64,000 nt of DNA, from assembly GCA_032207245.1 (NCBI GenBank), contig CM063502.1, forward strand, positions 110,081,953 through 110,145,952, written 5' to 3'. The translations under genes and the position numbers were made by a program. Below are positions 1-13,643 of this stretch, piece after piece; the stretch's first letter is position 1, and each line of letters opens with the position of its first letter. The notes under the pieces were generated by a model. The model was not told the DNA's origin and searched no databases. It saw only the letters and a program-made list of their open reading frames with translations. This DNA is from Pardosa pseudoannulata. Its lineage: Eukaryota > Arthropoda > Arachnida > Araneae > Lycosidae.

Positions 1-170
1 CATGCTTTCCAGTCCTCTGTAGCTCTCCTAGCATCTTCCCAACAGCCTTTCCAGCCTCATCTCTCTCCTTCATTCGTCACCAAGTTAATCTAGGGCAACC
101 ACGTCGGCGACTACTTTTGGATGCTTAGCTGAGGGCAACACTGGGTATTTCCTTTGAGTCCAATCGTAGG
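1..170 (-). pseudogene. possible LINE C-terminal tail, cut by window edge
   Basis: The minus strand reads SRRRGCPRLTW, a stop, then RMKERDEAGKAVGKMLGELQ, loosely like the GRPR..W..DL...AQDR tail after a LINE reverse transcriptase. The match is short and weak. Confidence 0.3.
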
Positions 171-2227
171 ATATGACAGGTGAAACGCCATTTTCTAATT
201 TTAATGCCTTCTTCTATGGTTTTTGAATTGGCCCTCTACAGAAGCTCTTCATTAATTATGGTTATGTGGCCAAAAGATTTTTATAACTATCATTAGCCAT
301 TTATTTTAAAAGGAATTTTTTGTTGTTGTTGTTGTTTAGGCTATGTTAACTTCTACGTTTCGGATCCATATAAAAGCACTGATTTAACTACATATTTAAA
401 CAGTTTTAGTTTTATTCTTAGTTCTATATTAGAAGATCTCCAACTTTATTTAAACTTTTAAAACAGTTAGCGTCCCTTTTATGGACAACTAAAACATAGT
501 TTGTAGACTTTTTGTGTTTTCTCGAAATAAGTTCTTTTAAGCGAAGGCAGATGAAAATGTTTAAAAATCTTAAACAGGAATTAATAAAGCTATCAAATTT
601 TTGTTTATTTGTTATTTTTATAACTTGAATAATGTCTTCATATATTAATCCACAAATTACTAATGAAAAGTAATTTATGTATTAATATATGAAGGTTCTA
701 GTTATTTTTTGGTAATTTGTAAATTCTGTTCTCTAGATAAAGGAATCGTTTTATGCTAATTACTCAACTGATGAAATTCAATTTAAGGATTTATAGAAAA
801 ATGAACTTGATTATTTAATCAATTCGTCATCCTCTACCTTTCACACATCACCAGTTTTCTAAACCTAGTTCACTGCTATTTTTCCAGTAAAGCTTGTTGA
901 ACTGTGATTGGTTACTAAAAATTTTTTTGATTGGCTCCTGAGACCTGCGTTCTAATCTCTCGTTCTAATAAAATCATTCATTTCTGATCTCTGCACCGTC
1001 GTGTATGGATGTATCTGGCCAAATAGAAACTTATGTTTTTATCTCTAAACTTCGTACTCTCCAGTTGGTTTGTGTTATGAACTCACGAATCTATTTTAAT
1101 CTATCAGCTCACACCTTTTCCTAGTTGTTAATTCTCTCCCTTGTAGTTATTACTTACTTAATAAAACAGATCACAAAATTATCAGGCAAAGCCCATACAA
1201 TCTTTTTGACCGACATCCTGAAGGCCCTGAACGTTCATGAATTAGACGCTTTTACTAACACACTTATATTAAGTCGACCTGAATATGTGTCAAAACTATG
1301 CAAGAAACTAAATTTCCCTCAATTCTAGTGTCTCATCTATTTGAAACTTTGTAAGTATATGTAATACCGATTACAATGTAATAATACGGTACCATCGAGT
1401 TGGTCTGATGAAGAAGGTGGGAGGTAGTCACTGGGATTCATCACAATCTAACGGATCCAAATTTCCCCCACTTAAGGTTTTATCACTCGTTAACCTGTAC
1501 ATGATGAAAAAGTAACATTTTCAGTTTGGGATTCCTTATTCCGCTGAAAAATGTGCAGATTCTTCGTGATAGCGAAAATTTTTCAACGAATTAAAGGCCT
1601 TATTACTCATAACTCTGAACCAAAGTAAATCAGTTTAAAATATTTCCTCCAAAGTAAAGGATTCAGTAAACGGTTCTTTTTCGACGCTAAAGAATGCGCG
1701 GATTCTTTGAGTAATATTGGGAAAATTATCTAATGATTTATTTTGGATCAGGTTGATTTATTATAAAAGGTCTTTAATGTTATAAAAACGTGTTATAAGG
1801 TAAACTGAATCCATTTCATTTTCAACAAGTACATAATGACGTATGATAAGGCCTTTAGAGAAGTCGTTTCTGTTTGAAACTTTGCAAATGCATGTAATTC
1901 CATCATTAGCGTCTTATCACTGCTCAAATTTAAAATGAAAAACCCTTTGCAATGCTCTTTCCTTAGCAGAAATGTAGAGAATGGAAGAGTAAGAAAAGGG
2001 AGAAGAAGCTACAGATTAGTAATTCCTAGGACTAAAATGTCTGCAAAAAAAAAAGTGGCTTACAAACTAAAAATCACTCTTTAATTAATGAACTAAAAAG
2101 TATAAAAATAAAGTATAAAGCAATATATAGTTCATACAGACGAAAGAAAACACGCTTTATTTTTTTAACCAATGCACAAAAGTATAAAATAATATAATTT
2201 ATTGTGAAAAACCAGTTCCACGTAACT
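171..2227. other. no gene recognised
   Basis: AT-rich sequence without recognisable protein similarity. A 67-codon frame at 1125-1328 has no familiar motif. An inverted repeat CTTCATATATTAAT / ATTAATATATGAAG lies at about 634-693. Confidence 0.5.
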
Positions 2228-2430
2228 GCTGCTCAGATTATATAGTGGTTGGTATATGGTGTTTCCATCCGATAGGCTTGGGTTCGATTCCTGAGTAAGG
2301 CATAGATGAATTTTTTATGTTTCTTCATAGGGAGTAATGTTGACTGTCTATAAGGTTCTCCCATAATAAAATGGTCAACAAAATGCAGCATTGTAGAGGC
2401 GTATGTTAAGTAATGTCACTGAAAAACAAA
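2228..2430 (+). mobile_element. tRNA-related SINE-like sequence
   Basis: A head with A-box-like TATAGTGGTTGG and B-box GGTTCGATTCC lies at 2228-2302, followed by about 130 bp of unrelated body. Acceptor pairing is poor, so it is not a working tRNA. No target duplication was confirmed. Confidence 0.45.
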
Positions 2431-3478
2431 TCGTGTAACTTAGCAAAGTGAACTGAAAAGCATATCTATGTAATACACTATATTAAATTCATAAATAGTA
2501 GAATAAGTAGAATATTTTGGTCTAACCAGGGGATTAGGTCTGGAGCATTGAAACAATCACTTCTCCCCCAGGTTGAATAATATTCCAATAACGTCTCTTT
2601 CTGCTACTTAAAGAAGTCAGAAACTGTCGCCTGTGCTTCTACATCTGACAAAACCCCTCGGCCTTTCAAGTATCAAGAAGAGACCGAAAGAGTGAAAATC
2701 GCATTGAGAGAGATCAAGAATTAAGTAGACATAGTACTTTTCGAACTGAAAAGTCTTTACTTTCAGTAAAGACAGGCTATTTTTAATTTACTATAAAATA
2801 AAAAAGTTCTCTGTTTAGAATAAATATTTTCTAGATCATTAATATGCGTGTAATTTTATAAAAACTATTTAATTTTGTTATATGAGGCAATACATTTCTA
2901 ATAAACATAAAATTTGTAAAAATTGTGTTTACACCATGTACAAAAATAGATATCCGCTTACCTCTAATAATTTTTAAAATATAGAAATTAAAAATTTGCT
3001 TTTTCAGCGAAATAGAATCTTATTATCTTTTTTATTCAGTATGCTAACACGAGAGATTATTGTTTTAAAAATTTTTATCGTGATAAAGGCTTTTTTTTAT
3101 TTTAAATTTCTTAACAGAATTTTACTTCCTTTTTAGTTTTAAAACGTCAAATACCTTTAAAACCTTACATTTACAGATTTAAAAAGATCTTTACATTCAA
3201 TTTCATATTAAATATGAGTTTAGAACTTACATGTTTCAAAAGTTACATATCAAAAAGTAAACTTTATTTTTTTTTACTTAGTGTACATATTTTATTTTAT
3301 TTCTAAAAATATACTTTTTGGAGTGGCAAAACTATATGTTTTTTAAAGGTGGAGTGTTATTATAAAACTTGTAAAAAATTCATTGTAAAAGGAGCAGAAC
3401 TTTTATATTTCATGATGAATCGAGAAAAAGCTGTTATGAGAAAAATTCTATGTTCCGAAAGTACTATGCCCCATTAAG

Positions 3479-4410
3479 GTGGGTTTCGAGTGTCTCCCAC
3501 TATCAACAAATCATCCCACGAATCATTATGACATTTCCGATATGGAGACGCATGAATCAGAATTATCCAATTTCGCAGTTTTTCCCGGACGTTATGCTTT
3601 AATTGCACGTCATAATCTCTTCAGAATGTCACAGTACCGTTCCCCAGTGATGAAGACATCTGGATCCTTGAAATCAATAAGCAATGAGATCTGATAATCA
3701 AATGTAAGCCTCATTTTCCCAGCAGATAACTGACTCTTGAATTTCGTGGGACGAACGGAAGGAGAGTTGCATGGTTGATGCTTTGGACTCAAGTTTCCAG
3801 CGGTGGCACCAACTTTCGTAGCTTGCAACAATGCTTTTAAAGAGCATGTTGCCTTCAACATTGAAACGTTTTAAGTTCTTAAGGCAAACAGCCATGCAGT
3901 GTGATTTTTGTACGGAATTCAACTCCAGAGGTTTCCACTAGCTGCAGAACTTATGTTAGCTTAACTCCTGCTGGACGACGTGTTGCACAATACAGAAACT
4001 TACGTGTAGGTCTTTTGAACGCAAACGGATGGATATGTATAGCCTTAATGCTTCATCACCTGCTCACTTGTTTGTATTGGATGTGAATGACCATCCAGAT
4101 TGACTTAAATCTTGAATCGATTCGCAACTAGTACTGAAATTTGAGCACTATGACGAAAAACAATACGATGGTTTTCGTCAGACGTGCTTGTCTATAAACA
4201 TTTTTCATTCTCCGATGAATGTACACTTGTTTTTGTTCTTCAGTAGCCAAAAAAATATAACAGCTTGTTGGTCCTGTATGGACGCATTTGGTAGTAACGC
4301 CCCCAGCATTTTCCACCTACACTTCCGTATTACTATGGAGAATTTTCCACTCTGTCTTGTGGTAAAATTTGTTCAGAGAAATGTTTATTTGCAAACCAGT
4401 CTGAAATAGG
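3479..4410 (-). pseudogene. mariner transposase pseudogene
   Basis: Reading the minus strand, fragments in shifting frames match mariner transposase order: SIQDLSQSGWSFTSNTNKQV (the DD-rSGRPSTS linker region), then LKRFNVEGNMLFKSIVASYE and SWCHRWKLESKASTMQ (the first catalytic region, normally IVTGDETW, with Asp lost), then KFKSQLSAGKMRLTFDYQIS and ITGERYCDILKRLR. Frameshifts and stops throughout make it inactive. No inverted repeats were identified. Confidence 0.7.
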
Positions 4411-6053
4411 AAAATTTTCATCAAAGGCTAACATACAGGTAGAGGAATCTAATATAACCTTACGCAACTTCCTTAAGTGGTTTCAAAAATAGTGATAAGT
4501 CGAAATATGAACAAAACCAAGTTATTTTAGCAATTTCTTTAATTAAAAATTTTTTAATTGGTATTTTTCATATTTATACATATCAAGAAATTAATTTCTT
4601 TTATAAAAATATCTGATCATTATTTAAAAAAATAATTTTATAATAAGCACATTTTTAATCATCTGTAATAGAACAAAAATAATTAGAAAATTTTAAATGT
4701 GTCCTTGGAAGATATCAGAAAATATTTTACATTTAAAACACATATTTTTTTCACATATATGATTCATAACACTATGTGTTTATCGTATATATTTTACAAA
4801 ATTGATGGCTACATTATATATTTTAATATAGTGTTAAAAATTAATGGAATGTGAAAACAGCCTAAATTTTTGATACTCAAAATTTAAAAATATAATGGCA
4901 ATTATTAAACTACTTTATTTATGAGTCGTATTACATATGTACTTACATCAGTACACAAAATTTCAAAGAGCTTTTAGAAATATTTTGTAAAAATTTTTTG
5001 GGCACAAAGTAAATAATAAGAGTATTGAGAAGAAAACATTTTAAAGTTTAAATTATATATGGACGTGGCCTTTGATGCAAACAGATTTAATTCACTATAA
5101 CTCTTATGCGATTTAAGATATAGAAAAAGTAATGGTATTGGGATTTGCAGAAATATTTGCAGTTTAATATATAAGCAATTAAAAAATCCAAAAATTTAGA
5201 AGATTTAATTGTCGAGACTCTCAAATAAGAAATGGCATAAATACAAAGACAAAATCACAGATGATAATTATTTATGCAAACATTAAAATTAATCCTCCTA
5301 ACATTTCATTTTAAAAGGGGGGAAAACCTGGGAAAGTGCGATATATTTTTCCAAACAATAAAACTACGTGGTCTGATTATGAAATAGATATCTCTGAACT
5401 ATGCATACACTTGAAGAAAAAGCTTTAACCCTTCTGATACCGAAACTAGGATACGAGTGCAGATGCACGCATTTTATCAAATGCACCTAACTGCCGGTGT
5501 GACTTCAGAACTCTTTTTTTTTCCGGGTGCAATCGACAGACGCAGTTTCAGAGGAAGTAAACATGGCATTGTATGACATCATTTTACTATTGTTGCGCTC
5601 TCTTGCTTTATGCCCTCCTTCCTATCATTTTAACCATGGAAAAAAAAAATCATCTGGAAGGCCATCAATTTCTTTTCCCCTCACCCTACTTTTTTCATTG
5701 TAATTGGAAGTGTTTTCGCATGCTATCGGAATGAAATTTGATTTGTTTTTTTAATAACTTAGTTTTAAAAACGCATTCATTTTCTTTGGCAATCTCATGG
5801 TCGTTCAAGTACATGCTTTCTTAAGGCAAAAGAGTTTTTTCAGTTGAACAAAATTTAACTAAAAATCCGATATTTCTATCGTGATGAATTACGAAGTATA
5901 ACTCAGTATGAAAAACAAGTTTATTTTTAATATTGATATAAAACATCATATTCAATAAACCAAAAAATCTCATGGACTTAATACTTCCTATGGTATAAAA
6001 CTATATAGCATGAAATATGAAAAAGTAAAACCACAAAATGAGATTTATTTTTA
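4411..6053. other. no gene recognised
   Basis: AT-rich sequence. TTAACCCTTCTGATACCG at about 5426 resembles the end of the piggyBac-like element at 6054 and may be a lone relative. No partner end was found. Confidence 0.45.
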
Positions 6054-6630
6054 TTAACCCCTTCCGGTATGATTTAATAATGAAAAACTGTGCATGAAAT
6101 AGCCATTTAATTTTTATTTAAAAAACTTGTTTCATTTTACAATTCTTACATATTCTTAATTAAAATCCACTTTTTACATAGTGTTAAATAATATCAGAAA
6201 CAGTAAAATTAAGAAAATATCAAAGCAAAATATTAATAAGGTATGCAGATAATAGTCTTCAAGCTAGTGGTACTTTTCAAAACAAAGTGCAAAGGAATTC
6301 TTAATTGTTTACACCGCCAAGTAGTCTCACTTTTAATTTGATTCTTGTAACACACACGGCATTTCTTAGTAGGTTTTCTTTTATTCTGACTCATTAATTT
6401 GGCAATGACTTGTACCAAGAAATTCTAAGTAAACAATATGCAATAGTGACTTGTGATTTTCACAAGTGATAAAAGTGTTGCCAAATTCAGTACACTAGAA
6501 ATTTTAAACTAAATTAATTATCATATTTAACAGTAACTTTAATCGAATGACGAGTGTAGCTCGTCATTGTGCGGTATGGAATGAAAAACTAATGACGAGT
6601 TAGACTCGTCATTTTACCGGAAGGGGTTAA
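6054..6630 (-). mobile_element. piggyBac-like element, internally deleted
   Basis: The 577-bp element is flanked by TTAA on both sides. Termini are TTAACCCCTTCCGGTA and TACCGGAAGGGGTTAA, perfect inverted repeats. A subterminal palindrome-like motif (ATGACGAG..CTCGTCAT) occurs near 6546-6612. It retains the C-terminal end of a transposase on the minus strand. Confidence 0.87.
6233..6418 (-). pseudogene. piggyBac transposase C-terminal remnant
   Basis: This 61-codon minus-strand frame contains KRKPTKKCRVCYKNQIKSET, then TWRCKQLRIPLHF. That matches the start of the Cys-rich C-terminal domain of piggyBac transposases (CxxC...T.Y.C..C..PLC). The second half of the Cys pattern is degraded and the DDE core is missing. 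Confidence 0.65.
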
Positions 6631-7120
6631 AAAGCAAGTAACACTGAATTATATGCAAACTTTTTTCCCTTTGTTAGATTGAGATCTACCCATCAGCATA
6701 CACTTTCGTGAAGCCACTTTATATTAAAACATGAATATACAATGCAGTTATAACTAATTAATAACTTAAAGCGCTCTAAACATTTGTGGGTTTAATAAAT
6801 ATTTGAAAAATTTATAGTTTTAGGAATCGTATCCCTTTGAAATTTATCAGTTATTGGACTAATACTCTGTGAAATAGATGTTAGTTCAAGTTACGCTGTT
6901 TCAAAACGTAAAATCTGCTACTTCTGTAATCAAAAGAAATAGTGTAGACAATATGTACTGCAAAAATGAACACTTTTAACTTCTAATAACTTTTTATCGT
7001 AATTATTCCGCTAATGCTTACAATAAAGTTTTGTACTAAGTTCAGAAAGGTATGTTATATAAAAGGAATCTTTTAATATAACATACTATATAACTATATA
7101 ACTATAAAATATATATAACT

Positions 7121-7432
7121 ATAAAAGGAATCTTTTTTAATTGGACTGCCATCACTAAAATTTAGGTATAAAATTCACATTCACAAGACAGCATGAAGTT
7201 ACACATTGCTTGACAAATTGAAGAACAAAGCGTGTCATCTAAGCAAAATCTTATAAAGACGACAATAGACGATCGTTTTATATTGTATATAAAAGGAATC
7301 TTTTTTAATTGGACTGCCATCACTAAAATTTAGGTATAAAATTCACATTCACAAGACAGCATGAAGTTACACATTGCTTGACAAATTGAAGAACAAAGCG
7401 TGTCATCTAAGCAAAATCTTATAAAGACGATA
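7121..7432 (+). repeat. 168-bp tandem duplication
   Basis: ATAAAAGGAATC starts at 7121 and again at 7289. About 140 bp of the two copies look identical, so this is a recent duplication. A shorter relative (TATAAAAGGAATCTTTT) lies just before. Confidence 0.88.
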
Positions 7433-7613
7433 ATTGCTGATGCTGCACTGACACCATTACTTTGTATGTGTGCTAGACCAAGGATATTGAAAACTTGACT
7501 CTGAAATGGTTAGCACTCTATCTTCCACGTTCCTGAATCATTTTATTTTTACACCCGATTTAATCAAGAAATTACATTAGGTATAGATTATTGAATTCAG
7601 ACTAGTTTTAGGC

Positions 7614-7614
<1 letters not shown>

Positions 7615-7690
<76 letters not shown>

Positions 7691-7760
7691 ATATACTCAG
7701 TCCCGTGCCCTTCGGTGGAATCAATCCCCCTTCATCTATTCACACATACACATATATATG

Positions 7761-7813
<53 letters not shown>

Positions 7814-7820
7814 GTAATAT
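7615..7820. repeat. CA/TA compound microsatellites
   Basis: (AC)n then (AT)n at about 7616-7680, and a second pair at about 7763-7815, with 80 bp of unique sequence between. Confidence 0.95.
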
Positions 7821-8283
7821 ATCAAAATTGTTATACTTAAAATATCTCTTAAAACTTCTCCTCTTTCCCATTCTTATTCCTTTTAATTTATTTTCCCAGC
7901 CACAAAATATCATATCTAAAGGAGTGTCCGAGACTTAAAATTCTTTTAATAGTCTCTCAAAGCTAATTCTAAAATAAATGCAAATTTTCTGTCCAGTCAC
8001 GACATTTTTCAGCTGTTCTCGGCTCACTTTTTCCCCTGATCTAAGTTCCCTTTTACTGTTAATATCGCTGGCTAAGCTACTTTCTCTGGGAAGGAATTCG
8101 TCTCCGCGTCTGGTTGTGGGGGCCCAATTCTGGAAAAACAAAATGTTTTCTTGATATCATTCTATCTTCTACCTTTGACAGAGCAACATGCTATTTTCGT
8201 AGCTGTGAAATAAAAATTTAAGCTCCACCTTAGACTTGTGCTGCTTCTCTTTTATGGAAAGGCCAGACTATCATCTTTGTTAA

Positions 8284-8457
8284 TTAACACATTTTGTGCG
8301 GGTACATTTCGCAGCGGAATTGTATCGGGAGCGGGCATTTTGCGCTTAAATTTAGTTATTCAGTTAAATCTAAATAGATTGAAAATTATTTAATTTTCTG
8401 ACCAAATTTCGTATTTTATATTGAAATATATAAACAAATATATAAATAGACAAATAA

Positions 8458-8503
<46 letters not shown>

Positions 8504-8523
8504 TTATTTATATATATAAATAG

Positions 8524-8592
<69 letters not shown>

Positions 8593-8886
8593 TTTTCGGA
8601 AGGATAAATAAAAAGTTAATTTTAAATCTAAATTGATTTTTTAAACAACCTTCCCGTTCTGTGGTTCCGCATCGACTGATGTAAAAACTAGTTTTTATTT
8701 GTCTAAATTTTTCCAGAATCTATGTAGTAGACAAGAACATTCGACTTCGTTTTCCTGTATATACCATTATTTTTGTACCCACAAACAAACCATGTTGTTA
8801 CACTAACCCGTACTAGTACGTGACCCGTGCTCAAGTATCAATCGTCAGAAAACGTACTAGTACGTGTCCCGCATACAATGTGTTAA
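8284..8886 (+). mobile_element. TTAA element, copy 1 of a family
   Basis: The 603-bp element is bounded by TTAA at 8284-8287 and 8883-8886. Ends read TTAACACATTTTGTGCGGG and, reverse-complemented, TTAACACATTGTATGCGGG. A (TA)n tract at about 8463-8586 has expanded inside. The TTAA target suggests a piggyBac-type MITE. A second copy in opposite orientation lies at 58871-59387. Confidence 0.8.
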
Positions 8887-8998
8887 TAGCTGCTTAGGCT
8901 TCTTCTTGCCCATTAGCCCTGCCAAGTAAAAACAATAGGGGCTACAATTCCATATGACCGGCGGAATTAAATTGCACTGGTTTACACACACACATATG

Positions 8999-9047
8999 TA
9001 TTCAGTTACATACACACAATGTTACATACATGTGTATGTAACTGAAT
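8999..9047. repeat. short inverted repeat
   Basis: ATTCAGTTACATACACA pairs with TGTGTATGTAACTGAAT across about 15 bp, giving a strong hairpin. It may be a tiny fold-back element. Confidence 0.8.
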
Positions 9048-9715
9048 TTAGGGTAATATATTTCATACATCATATTTATAACAATCAGCAGTTTATATAG
9101 TATTTTATTGTAATTAATTTCTAGCAGTGAATTACTAACAATGAGTCAATTTCCTCTAATGAATCTAATGTTTGAAATCAACCATTAGTACAAGCATAGC
9201 ACGAGGCAAACGTTCGTAACCCTTGCGCTTCTCGATTACAACGCAGAGGTTTATCAGATTCTCGAACATATTTGCGTATGAGATAAATAAAGAGCTAATC
9301 CAGATTAATGAATTTTCCAGACTCGTTTACAGGATAGGGGATATTTACATGGTTAAAGGTTTATTCCAGTTCGCAGTTATTGAATTTTGTAAAACAATAA
9401 TATGATGAATGCTACTGGTTTCCCACTTTATTTAATCCTTTTTGGTATTCTAATAAATAAATGTACTTGCTACCAAAGTCACTATTTTTCGATGACCATT
9501 ATAAGTATTTTACCTCCGTTCATTAGATCTGCTATTTATTAATAAATTCAGAAATAACAAAGAAAACTAATAAATGACTTCACCTCAAAACTGGATTTTA
9601 ACAGTAAAGCTGTGGGTAAAGAAAAGAAATCAACATTAGAAATCCAATTTATTCTGCGCATAAGTCTTCGTTCATTTGATTAATTTTCATTCATACAGTC
9701 TTTTTTAGATTGCAG

Positions 9716-9899
9716 TATTTGGTTTAGTTTAGTTTCAATCGCTACTGTATACTTTTTGATACACGAGAACTAATGAGACCGGAAGCTACTGCTTAAAGCT
9801 GATTCAGATCGGCTATGAATATCCCTGCCAGCTGTGGGACTCGAATCCGCGGACTCCGGTATCGAAGAGCAGCGTCCTACCATTCGCTCATTATCCGGC
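9716..9899 (-). mobile_element. tRNA-derived SINE copy
   Basis: The head (minus strand) contains GATTCGAGTCCCACAG-like B-box sequence and ends in the tail AAACCAAA-type sequence near 9720. The 8-bp duplication GATTGCAG flanks it (9708-9715 and 9900-9907). It is more diverged than the 60-kb copy. Confidence 0.78.
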
Positions 9900-10639
9900 G
9901 ATTGCAGCTTTTGCAAAATCTTTTTTATAAATATTATGAAGTATAACATAAAATGAAATAAGAAGCATAAAATGTCGTACCTTTTAACAGCATCCAATCA
10001 GTGGTGGTAAATATGTTTCCAAACAAAAAAAGAAATTAAAATCAATTTAACTTAACTTAATAATCTAATTGAATTTATTTCCTTTAATCAGTCTCAATTC
10101 AAAAAGCCTTTTAATGTATCATAGGTGGGAAACGTGCGGCTTTTGTAAGTTGCGACGTCATAAAAGCAATCTATATTAATATTTAATTATATAGATTACA
10201 ACAATTTGACAAATAACAGAATTAAATAAAGAAAGGTAAGAATATAAGTTTCAGTGACTACTGATAAAAGCTAATTGTATATTTTTCGATTGTATTTCTT
10301 TAAATGCAATAAATTTATTTAAAAATAATTTTATTAGTATTGTTACTATTTGTATTTAATATTATTGCTTTTATTTATATGGGGAAAATACTTCTATTGG
10401 TACTTCTATATATAAAAATACTTCTATTTTATTTGAAAGAATGTTTAAATATACAGTTTATTAAAAATAATTTATATTTAATATTATAACAACTTGTTAC
10501 GCTTATGTGAATACAAAAATATTTTATGTTATAAATTTTTTTGTTAAATAATAAATAGACTCAATATAGTGCAATAAATTGGTAAAACAATATAATTATT
10601 AACACATGCCACATTTAGAGGTATATCAATTATGCGGCC

Positions 10640-11207
10640 TTATTTATTACTGCCTATCTTAAATGGTGGCTCTAGTTGAAAAAAATGATTTCCCATCTCT
10701 GTATTTTCTCTGTATTCCCATCTCTGTAGAAGTAGTTTTGTTCTCTTGATTATGAAACTAGATTTCAAGTATTTGCGAATCCCCCAAAAAACATCTATTT
10801 CCAGCAGTAACTCTGTTGGGTATTTCTGATGTAGCGTCATTACTAGCTCACAATTAAATAGGTGCCCAAATTAGCCCAAATAGGTGAAGATATTAACAGC
10901 TTCAAATCTGTAGTCATTTATTTCAAAATAGGGTTCTCTAAAACTGGTATTTTTCATATATTTGGTTTTACTTTGGTTGACTGAGAGATGCATTTTCTTT
11001 GCTTCGTTTTCCAAAGAATAAAAGGCTTGTTTACGAGCCCCCGGGGTTCATGCGACAATAGTAATGTTATCAGCAAATGCAAAAATCTGCACAGATTTGT
11101 TGAAAATATTTCCTCTGGTGTTGATGTTATAATCTTTAATAGTTTTCTGGAGAACAAGATTAATCAATAAGCATGCAAGTACATCTCCTTGTCTCAGACC
11201 ATTTTAG

Positions 11208-11240
<33 letters not shown>

Positions 11241-11330
11241 GGTTCCGAAATACTGTTCTGTATCTTGACTCTAAGTTTGGTATCACTTAAGGTGATACAA
11301 CCAGGTTAATGAGTTTTTCAGAAATTTTGA
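10640..11330 (-). pseudogene. LINE reverse transcriptase fragment
   Basis: Minus-strand translation gives KLRVKIQNSISEP, then, after an A/T homopolymer at about 11207-11238, NGLRQGDVLACLLINL and SVQIFAFADNITIVA, followed by a stop and ENEAKKMHLSVNQSKTKYM. The catalytic ADD box reads ADN, so it is dead. Further along, ALRKHL-like FWGIRKYLKSSFIIKRTKLL is the C-terminal part. The family resembles non-LTR elements common in arthropods. The 5' part and endonuclease were not found. Confidence 0.8.
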
Positions 11331-13588
11331 GTTCATCCCCTCATTGGAACATTGAAATCGTCGATACCTAAACGATGAAATTCCATATCTCTGGATTGGG
11401 CGTATGGGAATAAGAACCTCGCTTTGTTCTTTTGAATCGCCAGGTCACCTGAATTGACTTGTGACTTCTCTCTTAGGGGGCAAATTAAAGGCCACTACTA
11501 AGTGTTCAGAGAACATATGCTGCTGTGCTGATCATCGAGAGGATGATACTCTAAAATGTGTGGAACGAGTTTAACTATCGCGTGGATGTGTCATCTGACC
11601 CAGGGGGCGTACATCGAATAACTGAAGGAAACTAGAAGAGCCTATATCGATCATAGCTGTTTATATAATCATTTTGAATATACAGAGTTTTGCAAATTAG
11701 TAAATCTTTTATAATAGCTCTGTTTTCAGTTTGGGATGCGCAGTAAAGAGAAGATCCAATTTCACACCAATATGTGGTGCAATATAGTAACAAAGCGTTT
11801 TGATTTCTTTGATAAAATCAGATATTCTATTTGTACTAAAACCAAAAGTTATCTAATTACACCAAAAGTTTTTAAAAAATAAATTGATGTTCAGGGGAAC
11901 ACCAGTTGGTAATATCTGGTCTAGACAAGAGGTATAATTATGTGTATATATATTATAAAATGAAAGTCAACATGATTAGTTCAAATACTTACGATAGATT
12001 TAGATTCACATCTAAGCCACCAACATTTTAGTCTTGAAATAGCATCTATTATCAAGAATTAAATCAAATTTCATGTTCCCCTATGAAACCTAGATGTATC
12101 AAAGGTGTCACTGAAGATAAAAGTTGTTAAAAATTATTAAACAATTTTAATACTTAAGAGCCTTCTATGAATTTCAGGTCACGGAGTGGATTAATGCCAC
12201 TGCTCCCACTGGATTTAAAAGAAAAGAATATAATTGTCTTTCGATAGTTCAATCACAAAATTGAAATTAAACGTTAAGGAAATATGAATATACAATCGTA
12301 AGAGTAAAACTCAGAGAATTTCATCTCATTTATTATTTCTCATTTGTGCAAAGCTTGGTTTTTTTTCGGCAGTTAAAGGCAAAGGAGTCCAATTTAATTC
12401 TACACTTTAAGGAAATATATAGTGTTCATTAGCGAAATAGTGTTATATAGCATTAACCCAATTCTTTGATATTTACCTATATTAATCTAAATTTCATCAA
12501 TAATTTTTTTGTAAACTAATATATGTTTTATTCATTTTTACTTAATCTATACCAAAATTATCGACTATTTTGCAAAAGTATTTGTTGAACTTTTACAGGT
12601 GTGCCGCGGAATAATCGGAATGCAGCAAAGGCACCGATAAATAATAATAATTGAAAATTTGAAAGTTACTGTAACAATATAATAATGGGTTGAAAATTCG
12701 ATGGCAGTCATTCCTAAATGACGATTTCCCTTCCGGGATCATGTACAGCAGTGATGACTAACTGAAAAGGGCAGAAGACCTTAAATATATTTGTTCTAAC
12801 TTATTAAATTTAATCTCAAAATACAATATGAGGTGATACAGTACACATTTTCTCACATGCTTAAGATGTATAAATAATATAAATTGCTAATTGAACGAAA
12901 TTTGATTATTCCGAGGAAATTTCCACTATGCTTCAAACGCATTCCACATGATTTCAAAGTTCTGCTTCTTTTTTCAGTTTGATGTTATCTTATACAGGTA
13001 AACAAAACTGTGCATTGAACTTTACATACAAGTACACAAAGCTTAGACATTAAGCATTATTTAAATACTGTGTCTATTTCATCCTTTTCACTCCATAATA
13101 CGCAGATTATAGTCCATAATTTTATAAATTATTTGTTTAATTGGGGAAAAAATCATGCACAGGTTCGTTACAAACAATGCAAATTACAATCAAAAGAAAA
13201 AATTGTAGATTTAGATATAAATAATGCGTGGAGTATTTTGAAGTCATGGTAACGACAAAATTTTAAACAGATAAAACAGATATCGTCAGTTGGGCAGGTC
13301 TCTCTCACTTCATTTCTGTTTCAAAAAGCTTGTCTCCCAATTAAAAAACTAAAAGTTTTTTTTTTCCAGGGGGGGGATACGCCTCGTTTACTTGTTAACG
13401 GAACATCAATGTTTTTCTCAAACTACGGGGATTTGTATCATTATCTATGGTCCCTTGTACGCTTGATAAATATCGCCGTCTTACCACCATACTTTTCAAG
13501 AAGAAACAATGATCATATATTGTCATAGGCTTCGCTGTATGCATATGAGAAGGACAGAATTTCGTCATTTTTCATAAACATACATACA

Positions 13589-13643
<55 letters not shown>

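Noticed and set aside
1125..1328. 67-codon plus-strand frame as a small gene
   Set aside because: No motif, no splice or composition support, and frames of this length are expected by chance.
5426..5540. Second complete piggyBac-like element starting TTAACCCTTCTGATACCG
   Set aside because: Only one end resembles the family and no inverted partner with TTAA was found.
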